Assembly (NCBI RefSeq): GCF_900205965.1
Contig: NZ_OAOF01000001.1
Location: 372,001 to 436,000 of the forward strand
Direction of reading: 5' to 3'
Length of the DNA: 64,000 bases
Origin: Lacrimispora amygdalina
GTDB lineage: Bacteria > Bacillota > Clostridia > Lachnospirales > Lachnospiraceae
Below are positions 8,357 through 16,644 of the stretch, in pieces. Within the stretch, counting starts at the first letter, position 1. Every line of letters starts with the position of its first letter. A program made the translations under genes and the position numbers. Below the pieces are notes generated by a model, which saw only the letters and a list, made by a program, of their open reading frames with translations, was not told where the DNA came from and ran no database searches.

Positions 8357-9304
8357 TTAATATATTTCGATTCTGCCAAAATTTCTGAGCAGTCTAACTT
8401 TTTCTATCGCAATAACAGCCTTCCACCAATTCTCAGATATTGCAAATTCCTTAGGATATTTTTCATTATTTTCAAACCAGCTCCAAGTGATTCCCCAAAC
8501 ACCATTCTCAGTTCTGATATCAATTATATAATCCAACTCTCTTTGTAAAATCTCCTCGTTACCTATATAAAATTCGCTGTCTGGTAATTTTATAAAATCT
8601 GACGGTTTTTTTCCATAAAGTCCCCATTTGGTATCATCACGTTCTATTGAATCATTAACAAGCTGCTTCACGGTTTTTGACAGAAATTTAAGATCAAACT
8701 TATCTGCCATATCAAGTTGAAATAGCATATCTTTTAAATCCAGATACCCCCCCACGCCCATCTCTCCGTATTTACCCGGAGCATGAAGCTTATCAATCAA
8801 TTTGCTGGCAACAGTTAAGGCTTTTTGATAAATTTGAGAATCCTTATCTGCAAACTTTAAAATAAAGCAGGAAATACCCGCAGATACACCTATGTTTTCA
8901 TATTTATTGGCTTCACTATCGTATGTCCACCATGGAGCATGAGGATAAATATCGTTTGTGGGAATACTAAACAGCCAACCATCTTCATCGCTGTGTATGC
9001 CACTTTCTATAAATTTAAATATTCCTTCTATGATCGGATGATATTTATCCGCAAAATTAATATCATTTAATGTATCTATTGCACGCATTGTTGTATAATG
9101 TGAAGAGTTAGGATTCCAACTATCAGGCTCCAAGGTATTACCAAATCCACCGTCATCATTTTGATACAGTGATAATGCAGACAGAACATTCTCTTTACTT
9201 CCATTTTCAAAGTAATATTGCCATAATTCTATTTCCAACTGTCTTGCATTTCTATAAATCCATATCCGTATTTCTTCAAATGCCTGCTTACTAAGCTTTT
9301 TCAT
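8357..9304 (-). CDS. Alpha/alpha-toroid protein (prenyltransferase/squalene-cyclase-like repeats)
   Basis: A 315-aa cytoplasmic protein without signal peptide. It contains a QNDDGGFGNTLEPD motif (~residues 48-61), similar to the QW/DGGFG repeats of terpene cyclases and prenyltransferase beta subunits, and later ENGVWGITWSWFENN. The DxDD or zinc ligands of those enzymes are not evident, so catalysis is uncertain. Homologues are commonly annotated only as hypothetical. It lies between an AraC gene and the ABC exporter on the same strand; the SD TAGGAGG precedes the ATG. Confidence 0.6.
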   Translation of the reverse strand: MKKLSKQAFEEIRIWIYRNARQLEIELWQYYFENGSKENVLSALSLYQNDDGGFGNTLEPDSWNPNSSHYTTMRAIDTLNDINFADKYHPIIEGIFKFIESGIHSDEDGWLFSIPTNDIYPHAPWWTYDSEANKYENIGVSAGISCFILKFADKDSQIYQKALTVASKLIDKLHAPGKYGEMGVGGYLDLKDMLFQLDMADKFDLKFLSKTVKQLVNDSIERDDTKWGLYGKKPSDFIKLPDSEFYIGNEEILQRELDYIIDIRTENGVWGITWSWFENNEKYPKEFAISENWWKAVIAIEKVRLLRNFGRIEIY

Positions 9305-9346
9305 TCCTATTACCTCCTAAAATCTTATCACTGTAACAAGTATACT

Positions 9347-9766
9347 CTACATTTTAAATGCGTCATTGTAAAAAAGGGACATATTTTGCATATATTCTTT
9401 TGGTGATAATCCGCAAATCATTCTAAAGTCATGATTAAAATGAGGTTGGTCGAAAAAACCCGCTTGCGCAGCAGTATCTATAAGCTTCGATGCATTGTTC
9501 TGTAATAACCTCAAAGCATAATTAACACGTACAATTCGTGAAAAATTCTTCGGAGAAACTCCAACATATTGTAAGAACAACCGCCTTATATGTTTTTCAC
9601 TGTAACAAAATTCCGTAGATATATCTCTTATACTTATGTTTCCGCTATGCATGAGGATTTTATTGGTCATTGCGCCAACTCCCTTTACTGCACAAAAATC
9701 ACTTAATCGGCTAATAAATATTTTGTCCAGACCATCTACTAAATCCTCGATATCCTTTCTATTCAC
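9347..9766 (-). CDS. AraC-type DNA-binding protein, short (possibly N-terminally truncated)
   Basis: 139 aa, made up of a short linker and the AraC double HTH (ISIRDISTEFCYSEKHIRRLFLQYVGVSPKNF, then AAQAGFFDQPHFNHDFRMICGLSPKEYM). Related full-length regulators carry a ~130-residue N-terminal domain that is missing here. In-frame stops TAG and TGA directly precede the ATG, and no SD is visible. It may be a truncated remnant or a stand-alone DNA-binding protein. A TATAAT box with a TTGCGC upstream lies about 150 bp before it on the same strand. It leads into the toroid and ABC genes. Confidence 0.65.
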   Translation of the reverse strand: MNRKDIEDLVDGLDKIFISRLSDFCAVKGVGAMTNKILMHSGNISIRDISTEFCYSEKHIRRLFLQYVGVSPKNFSRIVRVNYALRLLQNNASKLIDTAAQAGFFDQPHFNHDFRMICGLSPKEYMQNMSLFYNDAFKM

Positions 9767-10133
9767 TAAATATACCGTGTTTAGATTATATGATTTTTCT
9801 TTCTACTTTTCAGTCAGGTTTGAGGATCCGACTGGATACCTATTAATTGTTTCCTTATTCGAATACGTATTAACTGACCGTGGTTCCGAATTTGGCAATT
9901 ATTTTTGTAAGAAGTTAGCTTAATTATAGCAGAAATCTTAGAATAGTGCGCAAAAACCTCTACTATTTGAGACAACTTTTCTATTCCGATGTTTCTACTT
10001 TGTTTCGCCATTTCAACCATTAACCTGCTGCCTCAATACGTTTTAACAATGTTACTGATTCCTCTTGGGGATATTAATAATTAATGTTGCCACCTTTCAA
10101 TTTATACGATACACTATAGATATTCCCAAAATC
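9767..10133. other. Gene-poor stretch between divergent genes
   Basis: A 367-bp region. A TATAAT (minus strand, ~9918-9923) with TTGCGC 19 bp upstream could serve the AraC gene. A 68-codon minus-strand ORF (9814-10020, MVEMAKQSRNIGIEKLSQIVEV...) spans it, but it is not recognisable and its codon use is irregular. I see no RNA gene. Confidence 0.4.
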
Positions 10134-10937
10134 ATGTTATTACAAAAGGAGGCAACCAATACGATATACCAAATAATACAAGAAGAGCTAGAAATAATCC
10201 ATCAAAAAATCGATGTTATACAGGAGCAATTGAGCATCTTACCTCCCGGTAAACTTACTGTTACAAAAAACCAATCCAGATACAAATGGTATATTTCCAA
10301 CGAAAATCAGCAGTCCTACTTACCGAAATCTCAAAAATCTTTAGCTGAAGAACTTGCGAAAAAGAAGTATCTTTCTTATAAGCTGGAGGAACTTTTACTA
10401 GAAAAAAAAGTATGTACTCAATATCTGCAATATTTTGCTAAACCTTATAACAAATCTGAACAGCTTCTAGCCAATCCCCGCTACTTTCCTCTACTAAAAT
10501 CACACTTTAAACCAAAATCACAAACTCATGATGAGTGGGTAAATACTATCTATACTCAAAATAAAAATCATCCTGAGCATCTGATTCATAAATCCCTCTC
10601 AACAAACCTCGTTCGCTCCAAATCGGAAGCCATGATTGATACAGCTCTATTTCAAAACAAAATACCATTCCGTTATGAATGCCTGTTACAATTAGGTGAT
10701 CTCCCTTTCTTTCCAGATTTCACTATTCTTCATCCAATCACAGATCAAATCTACTATTGGGAACATTTCGGTATGATGGACAATCCTACCTACGCTAAAA
10801 ATGCATTCTCTAAGCTCCAGATCTATTGTTCATATAATATAGTTCCCTCCATAAATTTAATTACAACCTACGAGACTCGTAATGCACCTCTGGATATTTA
10901 TCAGATAGAATCAATCATTCATTACTATTTTAGATAA
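10134..10937 (+). CDS. PD-(D/E)XK nuclease-like hypothetical protein
   Basis: About 267 aa. The N-terminal half is a lysine/glutamate-rich coiled-coil-like region (IIQEELEIIHQKIDVIQEQL and LAEELAKKKYLSYKLEELL). The C-terminal half has VRSKSEAMIDTAL, IPFRYE, FFPDFTI and YYWEHFGMMD, matching the E...PD...ExH/K spacing of PD-(D/E)XK folds, with E-H-F-G where ExK is usual. A strong GGAGG lies just inside the reading frame (10149-10153) with no ATG after it, only AATACGATA. The real start could be a mutated ATG there, an ATG at 10134 or a TTG at 10065. It is followed by a cluster of GGGGCATA motifs. Codon use is more AT-rich than in its neighbours. Confidence 0.55.
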   Translation: MLLQKEATNTIYQIIQEELEIIHQKIDVIQEQLSILPPGKLTVTKNQSRYKWYISNENQQSYLPKSQKSLAEELAKKKYLSYKLEELLLEKKVCTQYLQYFAKPYNKSEQLLANPRYFPLLKSHFKPKSQTHDEWVNTIYTQNKNHPEHLIHKSLSTNLVRSKSEAMIDTALFQNKIPFRYECLLQLGDLPFFPDFTILHPITDQIYYWEHFGMMDNPTYAKNAFSKLQIYCSYNIVPSINLITTYETRNAPLDIYQIESIIHYYFR

Positions 10938-10940
10938 AAT

Positions 10941-11099
10941 GGGGCATTGATAACTTCTTTTTCCCCCCTCTACCCCATATCTCCCATTTTCCGACCTTCT
11001 CTATCCCCATTTGGGGCATAGCAGCAGTCGCTTCTTAATTTATGCCCCTCCGTTATGAGCATGCGGGGCATAGTTAAAATCTTTTTCCTACATATGCCC
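10941..11099. repeat. Cluster of GGGGCATA / TATGCCCC motifs
   Basis: Within 160 bp downstream of the nuclease-like gene the octamer or its core occurs in both orientations: GGGGCAT 10941-10947, GGGGCATA 11013-11020, TATGCCCC 11041-11048, GGGGCATA 11065-11072 and TATGCCC 11093-11099. Near-matches are CCCCAT at 10973-10978 and 11005-11010. One more TATGCCCC (11716-11723) lies beyond the IS remnant, so the cluster was probably continuous before that insertion. The function is unknown. Confidence 0.6.
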
Positions 11100-11126
11100 T
11101 ATCTCTTCATATAATGTCCCCTATAA

Positions 11127-11702
11127 TGTACCCAATAGAGTGGACACGGAAAAATTATTTTTATACCCAACTTTTTGAGCAGCCCCCTTACGTAGACACG
11201 ATTTTCTATGTCTCATACCTAAAATTTCTGGTTGGTCCCATGTCAGCACAGACAGTTCGCCCAAAGTCGTTTTAGGATCGCCAATACTGTGATATATTAA
11301 ATTTATTGGAGGTACGTTTTGCCCACGAACAGAAAATTTACAGAGGAGGAAATGAAGATCTAGCAATCCGTGAGCTGCAGGACAAGATGGTCCATCTGGA
11401 ACAACAGATAGAGTTTTTAAAAAAACCCGTTTTTAATCGCCGCGATAAATGCCGGGTATCTTTTTTCCAGATTCAGCTCGCCCGGGAGAAAGAGAAGAAT
11501 ACACTTTCCGTAAAAGAACTTGATCAAAGCAGACATTGATGACTGGATGGATTATTACAACAAAGGCAGAGGTCAATGGATGCTTGAAAAACTGTCCCCG
11601 AACGAATTCTATCATTATATGCAAACTGAAAACGATCCATTATTGGCGCTTCGAAAAGTTGGGTAATCAGTTATGCCCAACATGTCCTTGACACGGGGTA
11701 CA
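11127..11702 (+). mobile_element. IS3-family (IS150-like) remnant
   Basis: The ends TGTACCCAATAGAGTGGACA (11127-11146) and, inverted, TGTACCCCGTGTCAAGGACA (11683-11702) match at 13 of 20 positions. Inside are an OrfA-like piece (NRKFTEEEMKI; ELQDKMVHLEQQIEFLKK) and the C-terminus of an IS3 OrfB. The DDE core is gone. The left ~75 bp, read on the minus strand, resemble the right end (AAAAGTTGGGTA followed by ...GGGTACA), so parts of two opposed copies may be present. No clean target duplication is visible. Confidence 0.7.
11526..11666 (+). pseudogene. C-terminal fragment of IS3-type transposase OrfB
   Basis: 46 codons ending at TAA. KADIDDWMDYYNKGRGQWMLEKLSPNEFYHYM matches the conserved tail of IS3/IS150 integrases (DY-NN-R-Q--L--MSP--Y). 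No start codon or catalytic DDE residues remain. Confidence 0.7.
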
Positions 11703-11765
11703 ATTTATCTTTACCTATGCCCCAAAATAGGAATACTCAAATCCAAAGCTATCATGTTAAGAAAA

Positions 11766-11799
11766 AAATCCCCAGAACATCTCTGTTCTGAGGATTTTT
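11766..11799 (-). terminator. Terminator of rplM-rpsI
   Basis: Stem AAATCCTCAGAACA / TGTTCTGGGGATTT with a short loop is followed on the minus strand by a run of T. It lies 6 bp past the rpsI stop. Confidence 0.85.
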
Positions 11800-11804
11800 G
11801 AATA

Positions 11805-12197
11805 TTATCTCTTTGAGAACTGCGGCGCACGACGAGCTGCCTTTAAGCCGTATTTCTTTCTTTCTTTCATTCTTGGATCTCTTGTTAAATATCCAGCTTT
11901 TTTAAGAACTGGACGGAATTCGATGTCTGCTTTAAGTAAAGCTCTTGCGATACCGTGTCTGACTGCACCAGCCTGTCCGGTGAAACCACCGCCGTGAACG
12001 TTTACTAAAATGTCGAATTTATCAACTGTCTCTGTTGCTGTTAATGGCTGACGAACTACAACCTTTAATGTCTCAAGACCGAAGTACTGATCGATATCTC
12101 TCTTATTGATGGTGATCTTACCTGTACCTGGTACTAAATATACTCTAGCGATAGATTTTTTTCTTCTACCTGTTCCGTAAAATTTTGCATTAGCCAT
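11805..12197 (-). CDS. rpsI: 30S ribosomal protein S9
   Basis: 130 aa, full length. It has the S9 hallmarks [15 protein letters not shown], the [19 protein letters not shown] block and the basic C-terminal tail RRAPQFSKR that reaches the P-site tRNA. It follows rplM by 28 bp in the usual L13-S9 pair, with SD GGAGGAAG before the ATG. Confidence 0.98.
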   Translation of the reverse strand: MANAKFYGTGRRKKSIARVYLVPGTGKITINKRDIDQYFGLETLKVVVRQPLTATETVDKFDILVNVHGGGFTGQAGAVRHGIARALLKADIEFRPVLKKAGYLTRDPRMKERKKYGLKAARRAPQFSKR

Positions 12198-12225
12198 GAT
12201 AACTTCCTCCTTTCAGCACCTCTGA

Positions 12226-12660
12226 TTAAAATTTGAATTCTAAAACTTCTGGTTTCTGAGCAGCGTTATCATGTTCTGCGCCAGCGTATACGTGAAGTTT
12301 TGTTATCATGCTTCTTCCTAAAGGTCCCTTTGGAAGCATTCCCTTAACTGCTAATTCAATAACTCTTTCAGGCTTTTTAGCCATCATTTCTCTTAAAGTA
12401 GTTTCTTTCATACCGCCAACATAATCAGAATGGTGGTAATAAATCTTCTGATCTAATTTCTTACCTGTAACTTCAATCTTATCTGCGTTCACTACGATTA
12501 CATAATCACCGCAATCCATATGTGGTGTGTAAATCGGTTTGTTTTTTCCTCTTAATACTTTAGCTACTTCTGAAGCCAAGCGTCCTAATGTATATCCTGT
12601 AGCGTCAACTACGTACCATTTTCTTTCAATTGTTGCTGGACTAGCCATAAAAGTCTTCAT
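12226..12660 (-). CDS. rplM: 50S ribosomal protein L13
   Basis: 144 aa with the L13 features [22 protein letters not shown] and the [11 protein letters not shown] motif. It is the first gene of the L13-S9 operon and is driven by a consensus promoter about 95 bp upstream. The SD GGAGGTTGTCC precedes the ATG. Confidence 0.98.
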   Translation of the reverse strand: MKTFMASPATIERKWYVVDATGYTLGRLASEVAKVLRGKNKPIYTPHMDCGDYVIVVNADKIEVTGKKLDQKIYYHHSDYVGGMKETTLREMMAKKPERVIELAVKGMLPKGPLGRSMITKLHVYAGAEHDNAAQKPEVLEFKF

Positions 12661-12754
12661 TGGACAACCTCCTGTAAATTATGGTGTTTTTATATTACAA
12701 AATGCTCATTCCGGGGCTTGGCTTGAACATTTTCGTCTAACGTCACAGTTATAC

Positions 12755-12783
12755 ATTATATTACATTTACCCCTGCGTGTCAA
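12755..12783 (-). promoter_or_regulatory. Consensus sigma-A promoter of rplM-rpsI
   Basis: On the minus strand TTGACA (12778-12783), a 17-bp spacer and TATAAT (12755-12760) match the vegetative consensus exactly. It lies between the truA stop and rplM, so L13-S9 can be transcribed independently of the ECF/truA operon. Confidence 0.9.
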
Positions 12784-12822
12784 CCTTTTTTCCTGCAAAA
12801 GCATGGGTTTTTTCCTTTAAAA

Positions 12823-13863
12823 TCAAGGTTTTACACGCTGACTCCCAGTTACCATCCATCCATCTCCTGTTTCGTCCGGATAAAAGGTGTAAAATCCATA
12901 TGCTCTGCCTGAGTTAATCCGGCCTTCCAGTTCTTCATCCTTTACCAATACAGTATGAGCTCCGTTTCTTACTGCCTGATGAACAACCCTGATCAGAAGG
13001 CGTTCAAAATCCTCTTCTCTGCATCTGTGTATTACCAGACGTGCCTCCCCATGAGATACAATCCGATCCTGATAAAGAGTGTAGCTCCACTCCTTATTCT
13101 CCCCATGAATCTCTTTCTCAAGTTCTTTTTCATACTCAAGGCTCACCAGAGTCAGACCTTTAGCTATAGCTTTCGGTCCTGCCGCATTCCGGTCCCTGGC
13201 ATCTAAAATCTCTTCCACATGCTCCGGAGGATAAACGCCCATACCAACCTTCATCAATGTTCCTGCAATGATTCTTACCATATTGTATAAAAATCCATTG
13301 CCTTTTATCCGGATTGTTATGAGGTCACCCGACTTAAAAACCTCCAGGCTGTAAATAGTACGTACTGTTTCTTCCGCCTGCCCTCTGGCAGTACAGAAGC
13401 TTTTAAAATCATGTTCTCCAACCAGATAGGACGCTCCTGCTTTCATCTTCTCCACATCAAGGGGAAAGTAACAGAAATAGCTGTACAGCCTCATGGTGGG
13501 AACTTCGATCCTCCGGTTCATAATTTTATATTCATATGTTTTAACACAGTTTTGTTTTCGTGGGTGATAGCCTGACGGAACCTCTTCCGAATGAAGAACC
13601 CGGATATCATCAGGCAGCCTTTGATTCAGGGCAAAGCAGATCTTGTCTGCGGGCATTCGGTTCTCTGTATCAAAAACTGCCACATTTCCCTCTGAATGCA
13701 CTCCGGAATCTGTCCGGCTGGCTCCCGTAACAGTGACAGGCTCCTTTAATAAGTCTGTCAGAGTGCGGTTTAGCACCTCCTCAATGGTAATTCCATTGTT
13801 CTGTATCTGCCAGCCGCAGTAATTGGTACCGTCGTAGGCAACGATCATCTTAACCCGTTTCAT
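12823..13863 (-). CDS. truA: tRNA pseudouridine synthase A with C-terminal extension
   Basis: 346 aa, about 95 longer than typical TruA. Residues 1-247 are a complete synthase: AYDGTNYCGWQIQ, catalytic Asp in ASRTDSGVHSEGNV, and the NGFLYNMVRIIAGTL helix. It modifies U38-40 of tRNA anticodon arms. Residues ~250-346 (from EIHGENKEW; LVIHRCREEDFERLLIRVVHQAV... GRAYGFYTFYPDETGDGWMVTG) form an unrecognised compact alpha/beta-like addition. It follows ecfT by 15 bp, the usual ECF-truA order. Confidence 0.95.
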   Translation of the reverse strand: MKRVKMIVAYDGTNYCGWQIQNNGITIEEVLNRTLTDLLKEPVTVTGASRTDSGVHSEGNVAVFDTENRMPADKICFALNQRLPDDIRVLHSEEVPSGYHPRKQNCVKTYEYKIMNRRIEVPTMRLYSYFCYFPLDVEKMKAGASYLVGEHDFKSFCTARGQAEETVRTIYSLEVFKSGDLITIRIKGNGFLYNMVRIIAGTLMKVGMGVYPPEHVEEILDARDRNAAGPKAIAKGLTLVSLEYEKELEKEIHGENKEWSYTLYQDRIVSHGEARLVIHRCREEDFERLLIRVVHQAVRNGAHTVLVKDEELEGRINSGRAYGFYTFYPDETGDGWMVTGSQRVKP

Positions 13864-13878
13864 AAATCCTCCTTTGTT

Positions 13879-14691
13879 CTAAAAGCTCTGCACGCTCAGG
13901 ACGCGGAGACCTATGATGACTGCAAGATAAAGAAAATACACCAGGTATGTGATCCTGTCCCGATTTCCATATTGGAGAGGCTTCATTTTTGTCCTGCCTT
14001 CTCCGCCCCGGTAACATCTGGCCTCCATCGCCATGGCAAGGTCCGTAGCACGGCGGAATGCAGAGATGAACAGCGGAACCAGCAGGGGAATCATATTTTT
14101 CGCCTTCTGGATCAGATTTCCAGTCTCAAAGTCTGCGCCTCTTGCCATCTGCGCCTTCATGATCTTATCGGTTTCTTCCACAAGAATGGGAATGAAGCGC
14201 AGAGCAATGGACATCATCATGGACACCTCATGAACCGGGACACGAAAACGGTTTAAGAAATCAAGGCTCCTCTCCAGGCCGTCCGTCAGCTGATTGGGCG
14301 TTGTGGTAAGAGTCATAATGGAAGACCCAACTACCAGATAGATCAGTCGGATTCCCATAAATCCCGCCACCATAAGACCTTCTTTTGTAATCTTTAAAAA
14401 TCCTAAAGTCAGAACTGCCGTACCGGGTGTCAGAAACAGATTGAAGCTGACACTGATCAGCAGCAGAAATACGATGGCTTTTAAGCCTCTGACCATAAAC
14501 TTAAGAGGAACATTGCTGAGCCGAATGGCTGCTGCAAGAAATACAGTAGCTGCCAGATAAGCCCAGATATCATTTGCAATAAATAGGGATATGATAAAAA
14601 TCATGGTCCCAAACAGCTTTGTCCGCGGATCCAGCTTATGAAGAATGGATTCCACCGGATAATACTGCCCTAATGTAATATCTTTCAGCAT
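13879..14691 (-). CDS. ecfT: ECF transporter transmembrane component EcfT
   Basis: 270 aa with about five to six membrane helices. The cytoplasmic coupling motifs are present: ARG as QMARGADFETG and a second as MEARCYRGGEGRTKM. It links the two ATPases to interchangeable substrate-binding S components to import vitamins or trace metals. It follows ecfA2 by 14 bp. No S component is encoded here, consistent with a shared group II module. Confidence 0.95.
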   Translation of the reverse strand: MLKDITLGQYYPVESILHKLDPRTKLFGTMIFIISLFIANDIWAYLAATVFLAAAIRLSNVPLKFMVRGLKAIVFLLLISVSFNLFLTPGTAVLTLGFLKITKEGLMVAGFMGIRLIYLVVGSSIMTLTTTPNQLTDGLERSLDFLNRFRVPVHEVSMMMSIALRFIPILVEETDKIMKAQMARGADFETGNLIQKAKNMIPLLVPLFISAFRRATDLAMAMEARCYRGGEGRTKMKPLQYGNRDRITYLVYFLYLAVIIGLRVLSVQSF

Positions 14692-14705
14692 AAATATCTC
14701 CCTGT

Positions 14706-15554
14706 CTATTTTCCCAGAAGCTTCAATATCTTGTCTCTGGCTTCTTCTATTGTTGTAATACTGGTATCAATGGGGACACCGTGGGATTTCAGCGTCTGAA
14801 CCACATAAGTGATCTCAGGAGCCGCCAGACCCATCGCCTCCAGTTCCTTATAATGCTGAAATACTTCCTTTGGTGTATCGTCAAACACTTTTTCTCCCTG
14901 GTTCATCACCAGAATCCGGTCCACATACCGGGCCACATCCTCCATGCTGTGTGAAACCAGAATAATCGTCATCTTCCGTTCCTCATGAAGCCTTTTAATC
15001 TGATCCAGAATCTCGTCTCTTCCTTTGGGATCCAGTCCTGCTGTGGGCTCATCAAGAATCAGAACATCCGGGTTCATGGCCAGTACGCCTGCGATTGCTA
15101 CCCGCCTCTTCTGACCTCCTGATAGCTCAAAGGGAGATCTTTTATAATAGCTCTCATCAAGTCCCACCATGGTAAGTGCTTCTCTCGCCCGTTTAGCAGC
15201 TTCTTCCTTGTTCAGACCCTGATTTTTGGGTCCAAAGCAGACATCGGTAAATACATCGATTTCAAAAAGCTGATGCTCCGGATACTGAAATACCAGTCCC
15301 ACATGACTTCTCAAATTCCGAAGATTATAACCTTCCTCATAAATATTTCTTCCATTATAATATAGTTTTCCATCTGTAGCGCGGAGAAGTCCGTTTAAAT
15401 GCTGGATCAGCGTGGATTTTCCGGAACCGGTGTGACCGATCAGCCCCACGAATTCTCCATCCGGTATCTCCAGGTTCACATCCTTTAGAGCATGCTGCTC
15501 AAAGGCTGTCCCCTTCCCATAAATATAATTAATATGCTCTGCTTTAATTGACAT
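14706..15554 (-). CDS. ecfA2: ECF transporter ATPase EcfA2
   Basis: A 282-aa ABC ATPase: Walker [11 protein letters not shown]-loop FQYPEHQLF, signature [17 protein letters not shown], Walker [13 protein letters not shown] and H-loop VSHSMEDV. It pairs with EcfA1 to power the ECF module. It overlaps the end of ecfA1 by 11 bp, which suggests translational coupling. Confidence 0.95.
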   Translation of the reverse strand: MSIKAEHINYIYGKGTAFEQHALKDVNLEIPDGEFVGLIGHTGSGKSTLIQHLNGLLRATDGKLYYNGRNIYEEGYNLRNLRSHVGLVFQYPEHQLFEIDVFTDVCFGPKNQGLNKEEAAKRAREALTMVGLDESYYKRSPFELSGGQKRRVAIAGVLAMNPDVLILDEPTAGLDPKGRDEILDQIKRLHEERKMTIILVSHSMEDVARYVDRILVMNQGEKVFDDTPKEVFQHYKELEAMGLAAPEITYVVQTLKSHGVPIDTSITTIEEARDKILKLLGK

Positions 15555-16449
15555 GGTTTCCTCCGTTCTCCAGAATCACTTCTCCAGGAAAACGTTCTGC
15601 AAACCGGGGTAAAAGATTCTCCATCAGCTCATCAAGAGTCAATATTCCATCCGGCAGATCAAGTCCCCGTTGTTTTAGCTCAAATGCAAGCTCTGTTACC
15701 TGTGGTACATCCAAACGATAGGTTTTTAACTTCTCCACCTGGGAGAATATCTCACGAGGAGTTCCATCCATAACCACCTTGCCTTCATCCATAACAATCA
15801 CCCTGTCAGCCCCCGTTACCTCTTCCATGTAATGGGTTATAAGAAGTACTGTGATTCCCTCTTTACGGTTCAATTCATGAACCGTTCTTACAACCTCTTT
15901 GCGTCCATTGGGGTCTAACATGGCCGTAGGTTCATCCAGAACGATACACTGGGGTCTCATAGCCATTACACCGGCTATGGCGACCCGCTGCTTCTGTCCT
16001 CCGGACAGCCTGTTCGGTGATTTTAACCGGTATGCAGCCATTCCAACGCTTTTTAAGCTCTCGTCCACACGTTTCCAGATCTCTTCTGTGGGCACACCAA
16101 GATTCTCAGGACCGAATCCCACATCTTCTTCCACAATATTTCCTATGATCTGATTATCCGGGTTTTGAAAAACCATTCCTGTCTTTTTGCGGACTTCCCA
16201 AAGGTTTTCCTCCCTGGAGGTATCTAAATCCTGAATCCATACCGTCCCCTCTGTAGGGAGCAATATGGCATTGAGCTGTTTGGCAAAGGTTGACTTACCG
16301 GATCCGTTATGACCAAGGATGGCAATGAACTGACCCTTTTCCAGATCCAGGCTCACACCATCAATGGCTCGTTTAATTTCTTCAATATTTTCTTCTTCAT
16401 CTTTTCTGATATAATCAAAAATCAGTTGAGACGTTTTTATTATTCCCAT
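15544..16449 (-). CDS. ecfA1: ECF transporter ATPase EcfA1
   Basis: A 301-aa ABC ATPase with Walker [11 protein letters not shown]-loop [10 protein letters not shown], signature [17 protein letters not shown], Walker [13 protein letters not shown] and H-loop ITHYMEEV. An acidic insert ([14 protein letters not shown]) follows the first strand. First gene of ecfA1-ecfA2-ecfT-truA, with a consensus-like promoter 43-71 bp upstream. In many Firmicutes it directly follows rplQ; here two surface-protein genes and a ferredoxin gene intervene. Confidence 0.95.
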   Translation of the reverse strand: MGIIKTSQLIFDYIRKDEEENIEEIKRAIDGVSLDLEKGQFIAILGHNGSGKSTFAKQLNAILLPTEGTVWIQDLDTSREENLWEVRKKTGMVFQNPDNQIIGNIVEEDVGFGPENLGVPTEEIWKRVDESLKSVGMAAYRLKSPNRLSGGQKQRVAIAGVMAMRPQCIVLDEPTAMLDPNGRKEVVRTVHELNRKEGITVLLITHYMEEVTGADRVIVMDEGKVVMDGTPREIFSQVEKLKTYRLDVPQVTELAFELKQRGLDLPDGILTLDELMENLLPRFAERFPGEVILENGGNHVN

Positions 16450-16491
16450 AGTATGCCTTTCTTTAAAAGTGAAACATCCTTATGCCACATA

Positions 16492-16520
16492 ATTTTAGTT
16501 TAATATTGCATAACAGTCAA
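16492..16520 (-). promoter_or_regulatory. Promoter of ecfA1 operon
   Basis: On the minus strand TTGACT (16515-16520), a 17-bp spacer and TAAAAT (16492-16497) closely match the vegetative consensus, 43 bp before the ecfA1 start. Confidence 0.75.
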
Positions 16521-16598
16521 GCTTCGGTAAGTATCTTTTCCAAAACACAGGGCGAAAAGCACCGATATTAAGCAGGAACACCATTTTACTTTAGAAAA

Positions 16599-16644
16599 AA
16601 CAAATAGATGGTACAGATGTTTCCATCTATACCATCTATCTGTT
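16599..16644 (-). terminator. Terminator after the first cell-wall-binding gene
   Basis: Arms AACAGATAGATGGTA and TACCATCTATTTGTT flank a 16-nt loop and are followed by TTTTTTC on the minus strand, starting right at the stop codon of the upstream gene. Confidence 0.8.

Noticed and set aside
9814..10020. 68-codon minus-strand ORF (MVEMAKQSRNIGIEKLSQ...)
   Set aside because: No family, weak SD, and a promoter-like TATAAT lies inside it; treated as spacer.
11121..11366. 81-codon minus-strand ORF in the IS remnant
   Set aside because: Lies across the IS end and has no independent support; explained by the element.
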